Source of the DNA: Eutreptiella sp. 'Long Island Sound 2002'
Taxonomy: Eukaryota; Euglenozoa; Euglenophyceae; Eutreptiales; Eutreptiaceae
Length of the DNA: 64,000 bases
Assembly (NCBI GenBank): GCA_964036045.1
Contig: OZ038392.1
Span: forward strand, 17,691,612-17,755,611
Direction of reading: 5' to 3'
A model generated the notes under the pieces. It worked only from the letters and a program-made list of their open reading frames with translations. It had not been told where the DNA came from and made no database searches. Each line of letters opens with the position of its first letter. Positions within the stretch are counted from its first letter, which is position 1. This document shows, one piece after another, positions 24,487 through 36,800 of this stretch. Both the position numbers and the translations under genes were made by a program.

Positions 24487-24754
24487 GCACATCAACTACA
24501 AAGAGGACACCCCTCTTTCCATTTCTCGGTCTTCGCAAATTTGCAAAGATAGCCTCAACAAATTCTATTGTTCTGTTCTCCGATGTGTAACACACACTGT
24601 ATACATTGTCCAGAGAAACAAAGACGCGTTCGCGGCCTTCCAGCCTCCTTAGTTCCTCTAGAAATATCCTTGCCACCAATTCCTCTCCTGCTTCTTCTTC
24701 AGGCATACTCAGGAGGAGTTTCAATGAAGAAAGTATTTTTATGTCATACAGCAT
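24487..24754 (-). pseudogene. Gene B, 5' part
   Basis: The ATG at 24752-24754 begins MLYDIKILSSLKLLLSM, followed by an acidic helix (PEEEAGEELVARIFLEELRR) and VFVSLDNVYSVCYTS. The frame runs to the element 2 border at GTTGATGTGC and, once the element is removed, continues in frame at 14251. The same frame is also open upstream except for TGA codons, back to the end of gene A, so the true start is uncertain. Function unknown. Confidence 0.6.
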
Positions 24755-24876
24755 ACAATATGGGTCATTGACCAAGTGTCACACAGCCCTGCACGATTCT
24801 TGGGCATCTATTTTTTGTCAAAAAACATAAGCACAGATCAGGTATAAAATGTTGTGATTGTGATAGTGGTTTCATG

Positions 24877-24880
24877 GTGG
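24877..24880. other. Target-site duplication GTGG of element 3 (left)
   Basis: GTGG here and at 42443-42446 flank the TG...CA ends of element 3. A paralogous sequence at 43982-44010 carries the uninterrupted site. Confidence 0.85.
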
Positions 24881-27800
24881 TGAAGCGGTACCCAGAACCT
24901 ATGGCCGATGGCCCGGAGGCCTGTGAGCCGTCACACCCGTTATGGCCCATGGCCCGGAGGCCTGTGAGCAATCACACCCGTGCGGAAGCCGTTGACACCG
25001 GCTGTCAGCGGGATATCCCTGTTCTCTAACCCGCAAAATCTGGCATCCGATTTCTAACCAATAAATCGATGTAGAATTAGGATAATTATATTGTCTTATG
25101 CAATTTTGGGTCGGAAATCGGTGAAATACCCGATTTCTACCGCGATTTCTAATTGTCGTGAAATCGCCGCCTGTTGTCGCCTGTTCGCGCGCTTTCGTCG
25201 CTTCTCCGTGGCGAGTTTTGTGAGGGATTTTTCTTGAGTACCTTTGAGGTTCCAAGAGAACTTAAAGGCTGAATCTAGAGGGTTTTCAATGTACTTTCAT
25301 CTGGTGTGTTCACCAGGATTTTTCGCCGTTGCGTCTTCGAGAAAATCAACGCGCAAGCCTTTCTGTCGATCGCTCGAACTCATGGTTCTCAAGGACCATG
25401 AGTTCGGACGGAACCCTACGTTCCCCCCCTATGCCTTTCATCCATGCCCCTTTCACGTGGGCATATCACTTCGCATAGGGAAGCGGGCAATGGCGATTTA
25501 TTAGGCAGCCTATGGGTTTCGCGAACCCAAGTCGTTTGCGTGCGCAAACGCTAACTTTGTGGCCTTGTGAGCATGAACGTTAATAACCTAACACAATGCT
25601 CACGAGACCAAAAGCCCCAGGGGATTTTCGTTTTTCGAGCCAACTCAACGATGGCTCCACGCAATTCAATGCGTACCAAAACTCCATTTTCGAAAGAGGC
25701 CAAGTTTTGGTCGAAAATTAGGCCAAAATGGCCAAACCCCCGAGGCTCGTACTCGGAGCCTATGGGGAGTTGAGCCTCGAATCAAGGCAATATGTAAATT
25801 AGAGACCACGAAGAACATCGTGGATGGCTTGGTTGATTTTTACAACCTTGTCTTCTATCTTATATAATTTCGCCTTGTGAGCATGCGTGCCATACCGCCT
25901 CTTTGCACACGCGCTCATATGCAAGCACTAATGACACGAGTGGGCGGAGACAGTCTGACCATAGTGGGCATATTTGAAGGCACCTACTATGGGCCTACTC
26001 CAAAAATGTTTACTCATATTTTTGCTCCTCAAGGTCCCAAAGATATGTTCATGCCAATATCGCCGATATATGCACTTTTTCCCATAAATAGTGTGCTTCA
26101 AGGATTGAGGTGTTAAAAATGTTCCGATTATGCTTTGAACCTCAACCCTTGTTGCAAAAGGGAAGCAAAGCTTCGGTTTGCATCCATGCAAAAGCCCGAG
26201 GCTCCTTTCTTTTGTGATACGGAGATACGATTTTTCGAGGGACCACTTTTGGGTGAATTTTGGCCGTTTTGCCCGGAATGGCCACAAACCCCATCTCCCC
26301 CTGATTTCGCCCCCGAGTTTGCGTGCGCCACTTGACCAAGGGTAAGGGCAATTCGGAGAGGGCACATAAATGCGCATCGAATGGGGTGTTTCCCCATGTG
26401 GCCTCTCCTCTCGAAGGGAGAGTTGTGAGTCACCCAATTTGGGGTATGCTGCCATTCTGCCCCATTTGTGTGTCATTTTCCCTCCAATGGGGAAAATAGC
26501 TAGAGGCGACCATGAGGGTTGGCAAGCGGCATAAATTGGGACCTAAGTCCCATATGTCTATAGCATCTTTGGTTGAAAATATCCTCCCCCTGGCCATGGA
26601 GATATGGAATCATGAGTGCGGGCCATTTTGGCCATATTTCGCTGTTTTTGCCATTGTATGCCATATTGGAATTACCATATCTCCATGGGGCACGAGATCT
26701 AGCCAGGGGGGAAGGGCGAATATTGTAGCATATGACCAAGGGTTGAACACCATTGAGTTTCGTATTTGCTTCTCGGGCTCATCCGGAGTTTTTCAACTTT
26801 TGGATGGTCCATGATCCCCCCCTTTGCACCGCATGTTGCTTTCTGCCCGGTCCGTGTGGTCATCCCCTCGGTGAACAGTAAGCAGCCAGTGTGACAGCAA
26901 GCAATAACCCAGGGCATGGGACCAGAGGGGATATCGAGGGTCGTGGATCAGGGCTTGGCGCGACAAAATCGCCAAGGTTTCCCACCCTGGACGGTCGCCC
27001 GAGACGGCCGATTTTGCCATTTTGGCAATTGTGGACCCAATTTGGATTGTCACCACGCCGAGTGGCATGGAGATCCTTGAGAGCCAAAGGCATGTGAGTC
27101 TTTGTTGGACTCCCAGTGGATCCTACATGGAATGGCGGATCCAACCTCCGAGCCGGCTTGGAGATATACCATTGGGGGGACCCCCGATTTTGGCTCATTT
27201 TGAGCAGCCAGAATGACCCCCTTTTGCGACCCCAATTTCAGCCCCCCGTGTTGTCAATTGGCGGCCCCATATCTCTATGCCCTCAATGAGCCCGGACCCA
27301 ATTTCAAGTTGTGCACTCAGATATGGGTCCTAGGTACTGCCTCCTATCCTGTGAGCCATTGGCCTTGCCCTGGCCGGGCGAGTCACGCGTGGGAATGACG
27401 CCAATTTCGGTGATTTTTGCATCATGACCCCACTTGGCGAGCCCGTCGCGCCCTGATGCTGGGACCTCAGAGGGAACCAGGTTGGGTGAGGGCTCCAAAT
27501 AGTTTGTACTCGAAGGGCATAGGGTCAGTTGCCTCGTCCCTACCTCTGGCGGGTCCGGACGAGGAGTCAATTTTGGAGTTTTCGGAGCTAATATCAGTTG
27601 GGGCTGAAACAGCCCGTTTTCAGCTACCAACTCCTAGGGGATAATGGCGCGGCCCTATCTCTGCCTCAGAGGGGAGTTGGGACCTGCCGTTGAGGGAACA
27701 TAGGGGGTCACTGTCGGTTAGCCCTGGAGACCATTTGGTTCCCAGGAAATCGCCTGTGGCTGGGCGGGACACCCTCCCCTATTGGCAGGGTTTCAGGGTC

Positions 27801-28132
27801 CGGACTGAGTAGGGCATGGGTTGTGTTTGAGCCCCCGCCCCTGCCAGCCACTGGGAGGGACGGACCTGGGATTGGGATATGAGTTGGGACTGAGTGTTTA
27901 TTGTCCTGTGATGCCCTTACCCCAGTCCAGTCTTAATACCATGTGTACATATCCTGATGTGTTGCTGTACATACTTTTGTTCCCTTGTTTCAGAGTGGCA
28001 ACGATCCTGAAACGCTTTGTCACATGACACGAGCATGAGGACGCCCTTGTGAGCGCAGTGCTTTGCCTGCCTGCTTGCCTGTGCGCGTCCACCGCAGCGT
28101 CCCGTGGCCAGGCCCCCCACGGGAACGCATCA
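24881..28132 (+). repeat. Element 3 5' LTR
   Basis: 3252 bp with TG...CA ends. It is non-coding; ORFs inside it are not conserved as proteins between the two copies. Confidence 0.95.
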
Positions 28133-28363
28133 AAAGCGTTTCACCGCCGCGGGGTTACCCATCCCTCGCGTGCCACTCGGGGCCACCTGAACCCCGAGCA
28201 CCACGGGCTTCGCAGCGCCGCCCGGCAACAGCGCCGAGTCCGTGAAGGAGGTGTAGCGACCGGAACTCCGACATCAGCGAGTTCCTTCGGCCGACCAGCA
28301 CCGGCCGCACTCCCAGCTACATCACCCACCTCAACAGCCACCCCCAGGACTAGTCCATCAAGG
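28133..28363 (+). other. Element 3 leader, no canonical PBS
   Basis: The bases after the LTR read AAAGCGTTTCACCGCCGC and do not start with TGG, so the usual tRNA 3'-end complement is not evident. An unusual primer or a later rearrangement is possible. Confidence 0.5.
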
Positions 28364-30879
28364 GGAATGATGGTGAATTGGCAGGAGGTGGGCAAGACGT
28401 GGCCGCTGCCCCAGCCCCATGCGGTGCGCCTACTGCGTGGGTTGGTGTGGGGGCAGCACTACCGCCACAGCAACCCCCAGTGCGAAGGCGGCATGCCCGG
28501 GAGCTTCAAGCTCCGCGAGGACATTGGCCCCGACCGCCTGCAGGCAGTGGAAGACTGGCTGCGGGTGGAAGGATATGCCTACCGCTTCCGCCAGAAGCGC
28601 TGGAGGGTCTCGACCCGCCCGGACAGACCTGGCGAAGGGCTGCGTTCTGATGGGATTGAGGAGGACGAGAACCCCAACGAGTACCCGTCGGGCGCCACGA
28701 TCAACGTCACCATGTGGGACATGATCAAGAAGAAGTTCCTGGAGCCGGAAACGAGCGCACGCTGCAGGGCAGCAGCAGCAGCACGTCTCCTGGGAAGGGG
28801 AAGCGTTCCGCCGGGGACAAGAAGCGGGACAAGAAATGGCGGGTGTACCAGAAATCCCCGGCCGCCGAAGCCGCCCAAGCCGCCAAGGGCGGAACCCCAG
28901 CCCCGTGCCCCCAACGGGCCAGTGGAGGTCACCACCCTGACCACACCACCCTTGGCGACTTCCTCCAAGTCGCCAAGAAGGCCAAGGCCAAGCCCCGTCC
29001 GCTGCACCTGAGGAAGTCAGGCCCCAGCAGCGACGTGGAGTCGGCCCACCGTGGGAGGATGCCGGCCGACCAGGCCAGCTCCAGCAGCAGCGTCGCTCCC
29101 GGCCAAAGGGACGTGGCCGGCGCCTGCAAGCGCGCCTGTGGGGTGCCCTGCAACCTTCGGGTTGCCCGGCAACGGGCCACCCAGCAGAACGCTGCCGGGG
29201 AGGGCGCCGTCGGCATTGCCCAGGAGGAGGCCACAGATTGGGGCAGAGGCATGGCCTTCCACGCCTCGATCGTGGTGGCCATTGCGGCCGGACTCACGGC
29301 TGCAGCCGCCCAGGAGGCAGCGACTGCCCGGGTCAGGGGTGAGGTGGCGGCAGCCGCCCAGGAAGCCCGCCTGGCCAAGGTAGCCATTGTCCGCAAGGAG
29401 GCCGAGGTGAAGGCGCTGGAAGAGGCGCTTGCCCAAGAGAGGGCGAAGAAGGAGGCGGAGGAAAAGGGCCCTACGCCGAGGCAATGGCCAAGGCCCAAGC
29501 GGACGCCACCAAAAAGGACGCCATCGAGGCCGCGCGACGGAAGGTCGCTGAGGAGAGGGCCAAGACGAAGGCGGAGCTGGCAGCCTTGGAGGCGGAGAAG
29601 GCTCGGCTGCAGCTGGCTCGGGAAGCCGAGGCTGCCTGTGCCCGGGAGGAGGCCGAAAGGCGAACTGCCGCAGCCACGGCCGCCGCAATGGAGGAGGCGG
29701 AGGCCAGGCTCCAGCGCGAGACTCACCCGAAAGGATCCCGAGTGGAGACCCTTCGAAAGCTCTTCGAAGGGGACGCCTCCTCCAAGATGATGCTGGATCT
29801 GGGGGAGGTTGACACGGGCAGCAGTGGGGACAGTGGCCCCACCGCCTACCGACGAAGGAGGGGTAAGGGGAAGACCCCCGAGAGGTCACGAAGGCCACCG
29901 GGCGGACACCGCCACGACTCCGACCCCTTCTTCACCGCCAGCGACGGGGATGGACCAGGCCGCCGACATCGCTGAGGAGTGGCTGGCAGAGGAGGCGGAG
30001 ACGTCCCCATGGAGCCGGAGGATGAGGGTGAGGATCTCCCTCCTCCCTACCGGAGCTCGGAGTCTTCCGCGTGCGAGACGACCAGGTGGGGCGACATGGA
30101 CGAGGATGAGGACATGGACTTTGGCTACACGGAGAAGCCCCCATCCTCGGACCCACCGGGACCCCCTGGCGGAGGACCATCAAGACCCCCTGGAGGAGGC
30201 CCACCAAGTGGACCCCCTGCAGGCGGACCTCCGGGCGAGGGAGGACCCCCATGGACCGGGCGGGCCTGGCGGAGGCCCTCCTGGAGGACCCCCTGGGGAC
30301 CCCGACGACCCACCAGGGAACGGTGACCCAGATGCCACCTGGCGGTGGATTGTCCACCTCCGCAGGAGCGTCCAGTCCCTCGAGCGCGAGGTAGACACGG
30401 GCAAGGGCGAGATGATCCGCATCGCCAGGGTCGCCGCGGGCGCACAGAAGGAGCTGGACATCGCCAAGACGAAGATGGTCAAGATCGCCAAGGTCGCCAC
30501 CGCCGCCCAGAGGGAGCTGGACATCGCCAGGGGCGAGACCAGGCTACTGAACAAGGTCATCAACGGCCTGCAGCAGAGGTTGGACGAGCTGGAAGGCCGT
30601 GGGAGCGTCAGCAGCGACCACCCACCCCTTGAGTCTGGCTCGTCAGACGACGGCTGGGGACCTGGACCAGGTCCAGGCAGAGCCGACGCCCCCGGCAGAG
30701 CCCCCAGGAGTCGCCCCAGCGCCAGTGCCTCCTCTCTCAGCGCCCCCTCTCATCACAGCGCGGGCCGCCGTAACGAGCGCGTGCCGCCCGGCAGTGGCAG
30801 TGAGGAGTGGCGTGATGAGTGGCTCAGTGCGGAGTACCAGAAACCGCCGTGCTCCACCGCGGACACCGGTACGCCCTGA
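28364..30879 (+). pseudogene. Element 3 N-terminal gag extension, coiled-coil and Pro/Gly-rich
   Basis: It starts MMVNWQEVGKTWPLP in one frame, shifts near 28.74 kb into a Lys/Ala-rich basic stretch, shifts again near 29.47 kb into a long Ala/Glu/Lys/Arg coiled coil (about 29470-29760) and an acidic Pro/Gly-rich segment with TGA 29973-29975, then returns near 30.23 kb to the first pol frame with a second coiled coil (VQSLEREVDTGKGEMIRIAR, about 30370-30600). It ends at TGA 30877-30879, in frame with gag. Element 1 has an equivalent coiled-coil extension fused to gag, so this was probably one polyprotein. Confidence 0.6.
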
Positions 30880-30909
30880 CGCCCTGCACCAGCCCAGGAG
30901 CCAATCCCA

Positions 30910-32712
30910 ATGGCTGGCGGGCGTTATGGTGGACTCAGAGATGAGGTCCCTGGAGGGGACGTGGAGTGGGATGTTGGCGGAGGCGAGGAAAACCTGGAGG
31001 GGTTCGGCATTACCTCGCCGCATGGTGTACAACGGGAGGCCGCTGAACGCAGCCGCCGGCGCGGTGATGAGGAGGCATACATGGAAGGAGTACGGCGTGA
31101 ACATCTAGGTTCAGCGTACATGGAAGAACCACGGCGTAGCCACACGGATACCGTGGAGGAGATGGAAGTGGCGGCCGTGGGAGTCCGTGGGGGACGCCGA
31201 TGGGAACCTCGGTCGACCTCGCGGCCGGCGTTCATGGTCTCTAAGGCCGCGGATGCCGCCGTGTGGGAAGACCTGAAGGACATCAAGCCCCCCACGTACG
31301 ATAGCAACCCCCTCAACCTCGACCGCTTCTTGGAGAAGCTGGACGATTGGGGGGTGACCGTCACTGAAGACATGGATCCCGCAGATGCGGAGAGATATGT
31401 CTTCAAACGGTTCAGGTACCGCCTGCCGGAAGTGCTCCAAGGGCTCTACTTTGTGGCGACCAAGGATGGGAAAATCAAGACCCTCAAGGAAGCCAAGAAG
31501 TGGCTCAACGAGCAGGAGCGGGTGGACGCGCCGCAGGTGGCTGCCAAGCGGTGGAAGGCCAGCAAGCTTCAGCATGATGGTCGGGAGATCCGCCTACAAG
31601 ATTGGCGGGACTTCCGGGGGCAATACACCCTCTTCCGCCGCAACGTGGAGGACTGGAATGAGGGTGACGAGCAGGCCCGCCTGCTCTCCATGCGGCCGGA
31701 AGCATGGATCAAGAGAGTCACCAAGGAGGAAGCCAAGAGGGCCATGTCCAACCACACGGTCAAGATGATGCTCCCCAAGGAGTATCACAGGAACGTGGTG
31801 GCTTGGACAAGGCAGAACGTGACCCGGGATGTCAAACGGCACTCCCTGCGGAAAGCCCTCCTCATCACCGTCACAGGTGATCGCGAGAAGACCGCGATGT
31901 GGCGCCTTGATGAGTGTGACGTGGGCGGCCAGACCATCCGTCTGCAGGCCATCCTGGCGGGGATGAGTTGCAACGAGATCCTGGAGTGGGTTGGAGAGGA
32001 GGTACTCAAGGAGTACTGGAACCTCCACCACACCCGCGGGTTGAGGCCCGGCGACCGTGACGCAAACTACGTTGGCGAGGGGTCTGGCGGGGAAGCTGCC
32101 ATGGACCCAGCAGGAGCCGATGGCAATGAGGCTCTCCACGACGATGACGACGACGATGAGCCCGCCGAGGTGGCCGTTTGTGCCTTCGTGGCCAACAACC
32201 TGAACACGGGAAGCAATCGGGGAAGCTGGAAGCCCCTGCAGAAGGGTTGGAAGAAGAAGGAGAAGAAGGATCCCCGCCGCATTGGCGACCCTCCCCTGTT
32301 CTTTGCGGAGTTCATACGAGCTCACCCTCAGGGCTGTTTCATGTGTGTTGGAAGGAACAAAGGGTTCAACCATGACCACCGAACATGCCCCATCCACAAG
32401 GCCGACACGGAGGCTTACAAGAAGGTACACGAGTCGAAGAAGCGTGCACCCGCGGGTATCCGGGAGACCAAGGTGGAGGTCACCAAGGACGAGCTCTCCA
32501 AGCTGACGTCGGTGGGGACCGAGTTGGCCAAGGAGATCCAGGAGATCAAGAGGAACTGCCTCCCCAAGTCGGACGACAAGAGCAAGGAGAACAAAGAGAA
32601 CCACAAGAACAAGGACAAGGACAAGAAGGGTAAGAAAGGGGGAAAGAAGAAGGGTGTCAACGAGGTTGATGCGGAGGAGAGTACCCCTACTACCACAACC
32701 AACGCCCCTTAG
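30910..32712 (+). CDS. gag: Element 3 gag, 600 aa
   Basis: The ATG 30910 opens a clean ORF. The capsid-like region starts at KPPTYDSNPLNLDRFLEKL (about residue 120) and runs to about residue 380. An acidic Asp/Glu run is followed by DPRRIGDPPLFF and the zinc-knuckle-like CFMCVGRNKGFNHDHRTC, then a Lys-rich coiled tail. The same order occurs in element 1. It is in frame with the upstream extension (TGA between) and with protease (TAG 32710-32712 between). Confidence 0.85.
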   Translation: MAGGRYGGLRDEVPGGDVEWDVGGGEENLEGFGITSPHGVQREAAERSRRRGDEEAYMEGVRREHLGSAYMEEPRRSHTDTVEEMEVAAVGVRGGRRWEPRSTSRPAFMVSKAADAAVWEDLKDIKPPTYDSNPLNLDRFLEKLDDWGVTVTEDMDPADAERYVFKRFRYRLPEVLQGLYFVATKDGKIKTLKEAKKWLNEQERVDAPQVAAKRWKASKLQHDGREIRLQDWRDFRGQYTLFRRNVEDWNEGDEQARLLSMRPEAWIKRVTKEEAKRAMSNHTVKMMLPKEYHRNVVAWTRQNVTRDVKRHSLRKALLITVTGDREKTAMWRLDECDVGGQTIRLQAILAGMSCNEILEWVGEEVLKEYWNLHHTRGLRPGDRDANYVGEGSGGEAAMDPAGADGNEALHDDDDDDEPAEVAVCAFVANNLNTGSNRGSWKPLQKGWKKKEKKDPRRIGDPPLFFAEFIRAHPQGCFMCVGRNKGFNHDHRTCPIHKADTEAYKKVHESKKRAPAGIRETKVEVTKDELSKLTSVGTELAKEIQEIKRNCLPKSDDKSKENKENHKNKDKDKKGKKGGKKKGVNEVDAEESTPTTTTNAP

Positions 32713-33897
32713 CGGAGCCCCTGCAGCCAAGGGCCCCAGCTAGGGTGGTCGCAGGATGGTGTCGTGGGAAGCGCCACACCATCCCAGTCGGGAGACAGTG
32801 AGCACAAAGGGATTGCTGCGGGCGGAAGGCCCGGTCCGGCACCCAAAACGAAAGACAGTCGCGGTGGCAGGATGAGGGCAAGTGAAGGCACGAACCCTTG
32901 CACCCGTCCATCCTTCGCGACCAAGAATGTATTTGATGTGCTTCAAGATCTATCCGAGAGTATCGGAGGATCACCCGGACCGCAGCTGGATGCTGCAGAT
33001 GGGCAGCCTGAGCCCATTGTCCACGACCTCCACCAGTCGCTTGTTGAGCTTCTGGAACGGCCGGAGATCCTGAGCTTGCACGCCGTGCGCCGTGTTGGGC
33101 GTGAGCGGCAGTTGCACCTTAAGGTCCGTGCCTTATGCGGGGAAGTGGAGAAGGTCTTCGACGTGTTGGTCGACACGGGAGCTCAGGTCAGCTTGGTCAA
33201 GGCTGGCTTACTTCTGCCAGAGTGCTTGACCGACAGTCGGAAGCCTGTCAGGCTGAAGATGGCGAACGGCCAGTACATGGTGGGAGGCACGAAGGAAGCG
33301 GCCATTGGGCTGCAGTTCGTGAACCACCGTGAGCTGAGCCGCCCGGACCTCGGCAAGGAAGTCCTGCTGCAAGGTCGCCTCTACGAGGCCGAGATGGACT
33401 GGGACATGATCGTTGGGTACGACTTCATGATGGAGACGGACTCCGGCGTTCTCCCGGCCCAGGCCTCAATGACCCTGTACCAGGACGACCAGATCTTGTG
33501 GCTTTCGTCACCTGAGCACCATGTGGAATGCCAATGGATACATCCCGAACGCAATCAGCTCGAAGTAGCCGCGCCGGGCACTGAGCCAACTGGGCCAGTC
33601 AACCAGGAGTACGGCGTAATGCCGGAAGTGGCGAGCCGAGTGGTTGTGGACCTGGGAGCTTTGAATCTGGCCCTGGATGCGTTCTCTTCAGGAACCTCCG
33701 CCCATCTTCAGGTTTGTGAGAAGTACTGGAGCGCCCAGGACTCCGCGTGGAAGAAGCACTGGAATCCGCATCAGGGTTTGATGTGGATCCATTGCCCCCG
33801 ATGGGACATTCCAAGGGCGGTAGCGAAGATTCGCAAGGACCGCTCCAAGGTAGTGCTGGTTGTTCCTATGGGATGCACCGAGGAGGAAAGCACCTGA
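32713..33897 (+). CDS. Element 3 protease and first half of the Dam-like domain
   Basis: The active site is DVLVDTGAQVSLV (intact DTGA). MDWDMIVGYDFM is the second conserved strand. The Dam-like part begins VVDLGALNLALDAFSSGT and continues through MWIHCPRWDIP to KVVLVVPMG. A TGA at 33895-33897 cuts the domain. The next frame-matched codons resume with DWVVSLTNM, which lines up with DWFKDIM after the same strand in element 2. In the NPPF position it has HCPRW, so methyltransferase activity is doubtful. Confidence 0.8.
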   Translation, partial: RSPCSQGPQLGWSQDGVVGSATPSQSGDSEHKGIAAGGRPGPAPKTKDSRGGRMRASEGTNPCTRPSFATKNVFDVLQDLSESIGGSPGPQLDAADGQPEPIVHDLHQSLVELLERPEILSLHAVRRVGRERQLHLKVRALCGEVEKVFDVLVDTGAQVSLVKAGLLLPECLTDSRKPVRLKMANGQYMVGGTKEAAIGLQFVNHRELSRPDLGKEVLLQGRLYEAEMDWDMIVGYDFMMETDSGVLPAQASMTLYQDDQILWLSSPEHHVECQWIHPERNQLEVAAPGTEPTGPVNQEYGVMPEVASRVVVDLGALNLALDAFSSGTSAHLQVCEKYWSAQDSAWKKHWNPHQGLMWIHCPRWDIPRAVAKIRKDRSKVVLVVPMGCTEEEST

Positions 33898-36800
33898 GAT
33901 TGGGTGGTCTCATTGACCAACATGACCTTAAACAAGGTTGTCCTACCGGCTGGAGAGAGTGTCTATCAGGAAGCTAAGGGACAGCCCATGCCACCCCAGA
34001 GATGGCCGACGGAATTCCACTATGTGGATGGGGGCCTTGAACAGGCCGACACCACGGACTTCGTGTGTGTCAACCGCATCATAGCGGAGCCATGGCGGCA
34101 ATGCTTTGCGGTTTCCCCTGTTGACATCAGAGAATCGGAGGACCCCCTCACTGAAGAGGAGTGGGATCTGGTTCAGGGGTATATGGATCAGCCCTTTCAC
34201 GACTGGGGAAACCAGCGTGAGGGCAAGGGCCAGGAAAAAGCCTGGTGGGAAGTGGACTCGATCGTCTCTGTTTCCTATGATGGGAATACTTTCGTAAAGA
34301 GGGTGCTGGACCACATGTCCAGCCAGGACGAGCCAATCGGCGGCAACCCACCCACCTACGGCGACCCGTTCCGAGGCAAGACCAGAGATGGCCCTTTGGG
34401 CCACCTGGGAAGACCACCTGAGCGATTTTGTGGAAGTACCCCGCAAGTAAGCTCAGTGGTCCAGGTGCCCGGAAAAGCCAAGGCGGTGTCCGATGAGTGC
34501 CCCAAGATCCAGGCACTGAGGGCCAGGCTGAAGCAGAAGTATGGGGATACCTTCTTCAGCGGAAAACCTGTGTTTCCCCCACCGGTGCGTGGACCGTATG
34601 GCGAGGCCAAGATACGACTGAAGCCGGACCCCCGTGTGTATCGACACCGGGAGTTCGCCCTGAGGGGCGAGAGGAAGGAGGCCATGGAGAAGATCCTCCG
34701 TGATTTCATCGAGAGAGGCTGGCTTGAGCCGTCCCACTCCGAGTGGGCATCCCGGTGCTTCGTCGTCCCCAAGAAGGTGGCCGGTGAGTGGCGGCTCGTG
34801 GTCGACTACCGCGGCCTAAACGCCCAAACGCAGCATGACAGCTATACGCTGCCCCTCATTGAGGACATGCTGCAAAAACAACACCGGCGGAGGATCTTCA
34901 CGGTGATTGACCTGAAACATGGTTATCATCAGATGCCTCTCGCCAAGGAGTCCCGTGCCTGCACAGCCATGAGCACCCCACTTGGACCTCTCCAGTGGAA
35001 GGTGATGCCCACGGGCGTTACCAACAGCAATGCGGCTTTTCAGTTGATGCTGGAGAACCTGCTTGAGCCGGTGCGTGACTGTGCGGACCTCTTCGTGGAC
35101 GACGTGATCATCGCGTCCGGGGACCCCAGTATGAGCTATGAGGACCTCCTGGAGGCACATGAGAGGGACGTCACCCGAGTGCTGGACCCTCTGGTTTGGC
35201 ACAAACTCACGGGCAGCAGTGACAAGGCCACCATTGCGGTAAGCGAGGTGGTCTTAGCTGGCCACGTAGTCGGGAACGGGCAGCGGAAGCCCATACCTGG
35301 CAAGGTGGCTGCGATTGAGCACTGGGAAAAGCCCAAAACGATCTCTGAGCTACGGGCGTACTTGGGGTTCTGCAATTACTACTCGGGGTATATCAAGATG
35401 TATGCCGAGTATGCAGCCCCCATGACGACCATGCTCAAGGGCAACCGAGAGGAGAGCAAGAAGGGGTCCAAGAAGGCTCTGGTCTGGAATGATGAGTCCG
35501 ACCGTGCCTTTGAGGGGATGAAGCAGGCGCTGCTATCCGCAGTGGGTCTGCACCTCGTGGATCCTGACCGAGGGTTCGTCTTGCGCACCGACGCTTCCGA
35601 CTACGCCGTTGGTGCTATGTTGGAACAAGTGCTTGACGATGGGAGGCACGTGCCAGTGGCCTTCTGCAGCCGAGTCCTGGCGGAAGGCCAGAGATGGACG
35701 TGGACGCCCCGAGAAAAGGAGGCGTATGCCATCGTCATGGCTCTCAGGAAATGGGCTGGGTACATAGCCCTCCATCCCGTCACCATCTGCGCCGACCATC
35801 AGAGTCTGCAGTCGTGGTTCAGAGAGCACGTGGACACCCCCTCAGGTCCCGCCTCCCGACGGGCAAGATGGCATGAGATCTTGGCCAAGTTCGACCTCAC
35901 GGTTGTGTATGTTCCTGGTAAGGACAACACCGTGGCGGACTGTGTCAGTAGGTGGGCCTATCTCGCCAGCAAGGGCATGACAGATGTCTCCGCCCATGGC
36001 GATGAGGCTGAGACCGCTGCGGCAAAGAGGATCATAGAAACGGAGCGCCTGATGGAGGAGGAGGGTGTTAAATGCTTCTTCGTCATGGCTGCGGATGCCC
36101 CCCTCGGAACGAGGATGGGCAGAGGGGTCAGAGTACTCGCCCCTGAGGGAGCTGAGTCCGACAAGCACCTCTTCCCTGAATCTTGCCTCCAGGACGACTG
36201 GACCGACGACTACGCTAAGTCTGAGGCCTTTGAGGCCGAGTATAGGGCTGTGACCGACCCTGATGACGGGCAGAAGTGGCCAAAGGGGCTGACTGAGGAG
36301 GATGGCAAGCTCTACCGGAATGGTAAGCTGCTGGTCCCAGAGTCCCGAGTGCTCGAGCTATGTGAGGCTTGGCACCACCACATGATGCACCCAGGGGTCA
36401 AGAAGCAAGCCCTGGATATGCAGCGCCGGTTCGAAATCGACCAGATTAGTCTCTACAGCGCTATCAAGAAGGTCAGAAAGGGTTGCTCGGTCTGTCAGGC
36501 CTGCAATCCCGACAACCGGAACGTCAAGGATGAAGCCCAATGGACTCCGGTGCCTGACCAGCCCATGGAGAGCGTGGCCATGGACGTCTTCTCCATGCCC
36601 AAACTTCACATAGGCAAGGAGACGTTTGACTGTGTGATCGTTTGTGTGGATCGCCACAGCGGCTACGTTGTAGCCGTTCCGGCACGCAAAAGGGGGTTGC
36701 TTGCCAAGGAAGTGGCAGTCATGATGATTCGTCATTCGCTCACCGTCTTTGACATCCCCCGCACCATTTGCAGTGACCGAGGGCCCCAGTTTACTGGTGG

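Noticed and set aside
28929-29898. Long minus-strand ORFs of 265 and 293 aa
   Set aside because: Antisense of the coiled-coil gag extension in GC-rich DNA. Pro/Ser/Arg/Ala composition typical of shadow frames.
31594-32730. 378-aa minus-strand ORF
   Set aside because: Antisense shadow of element 3 gag.
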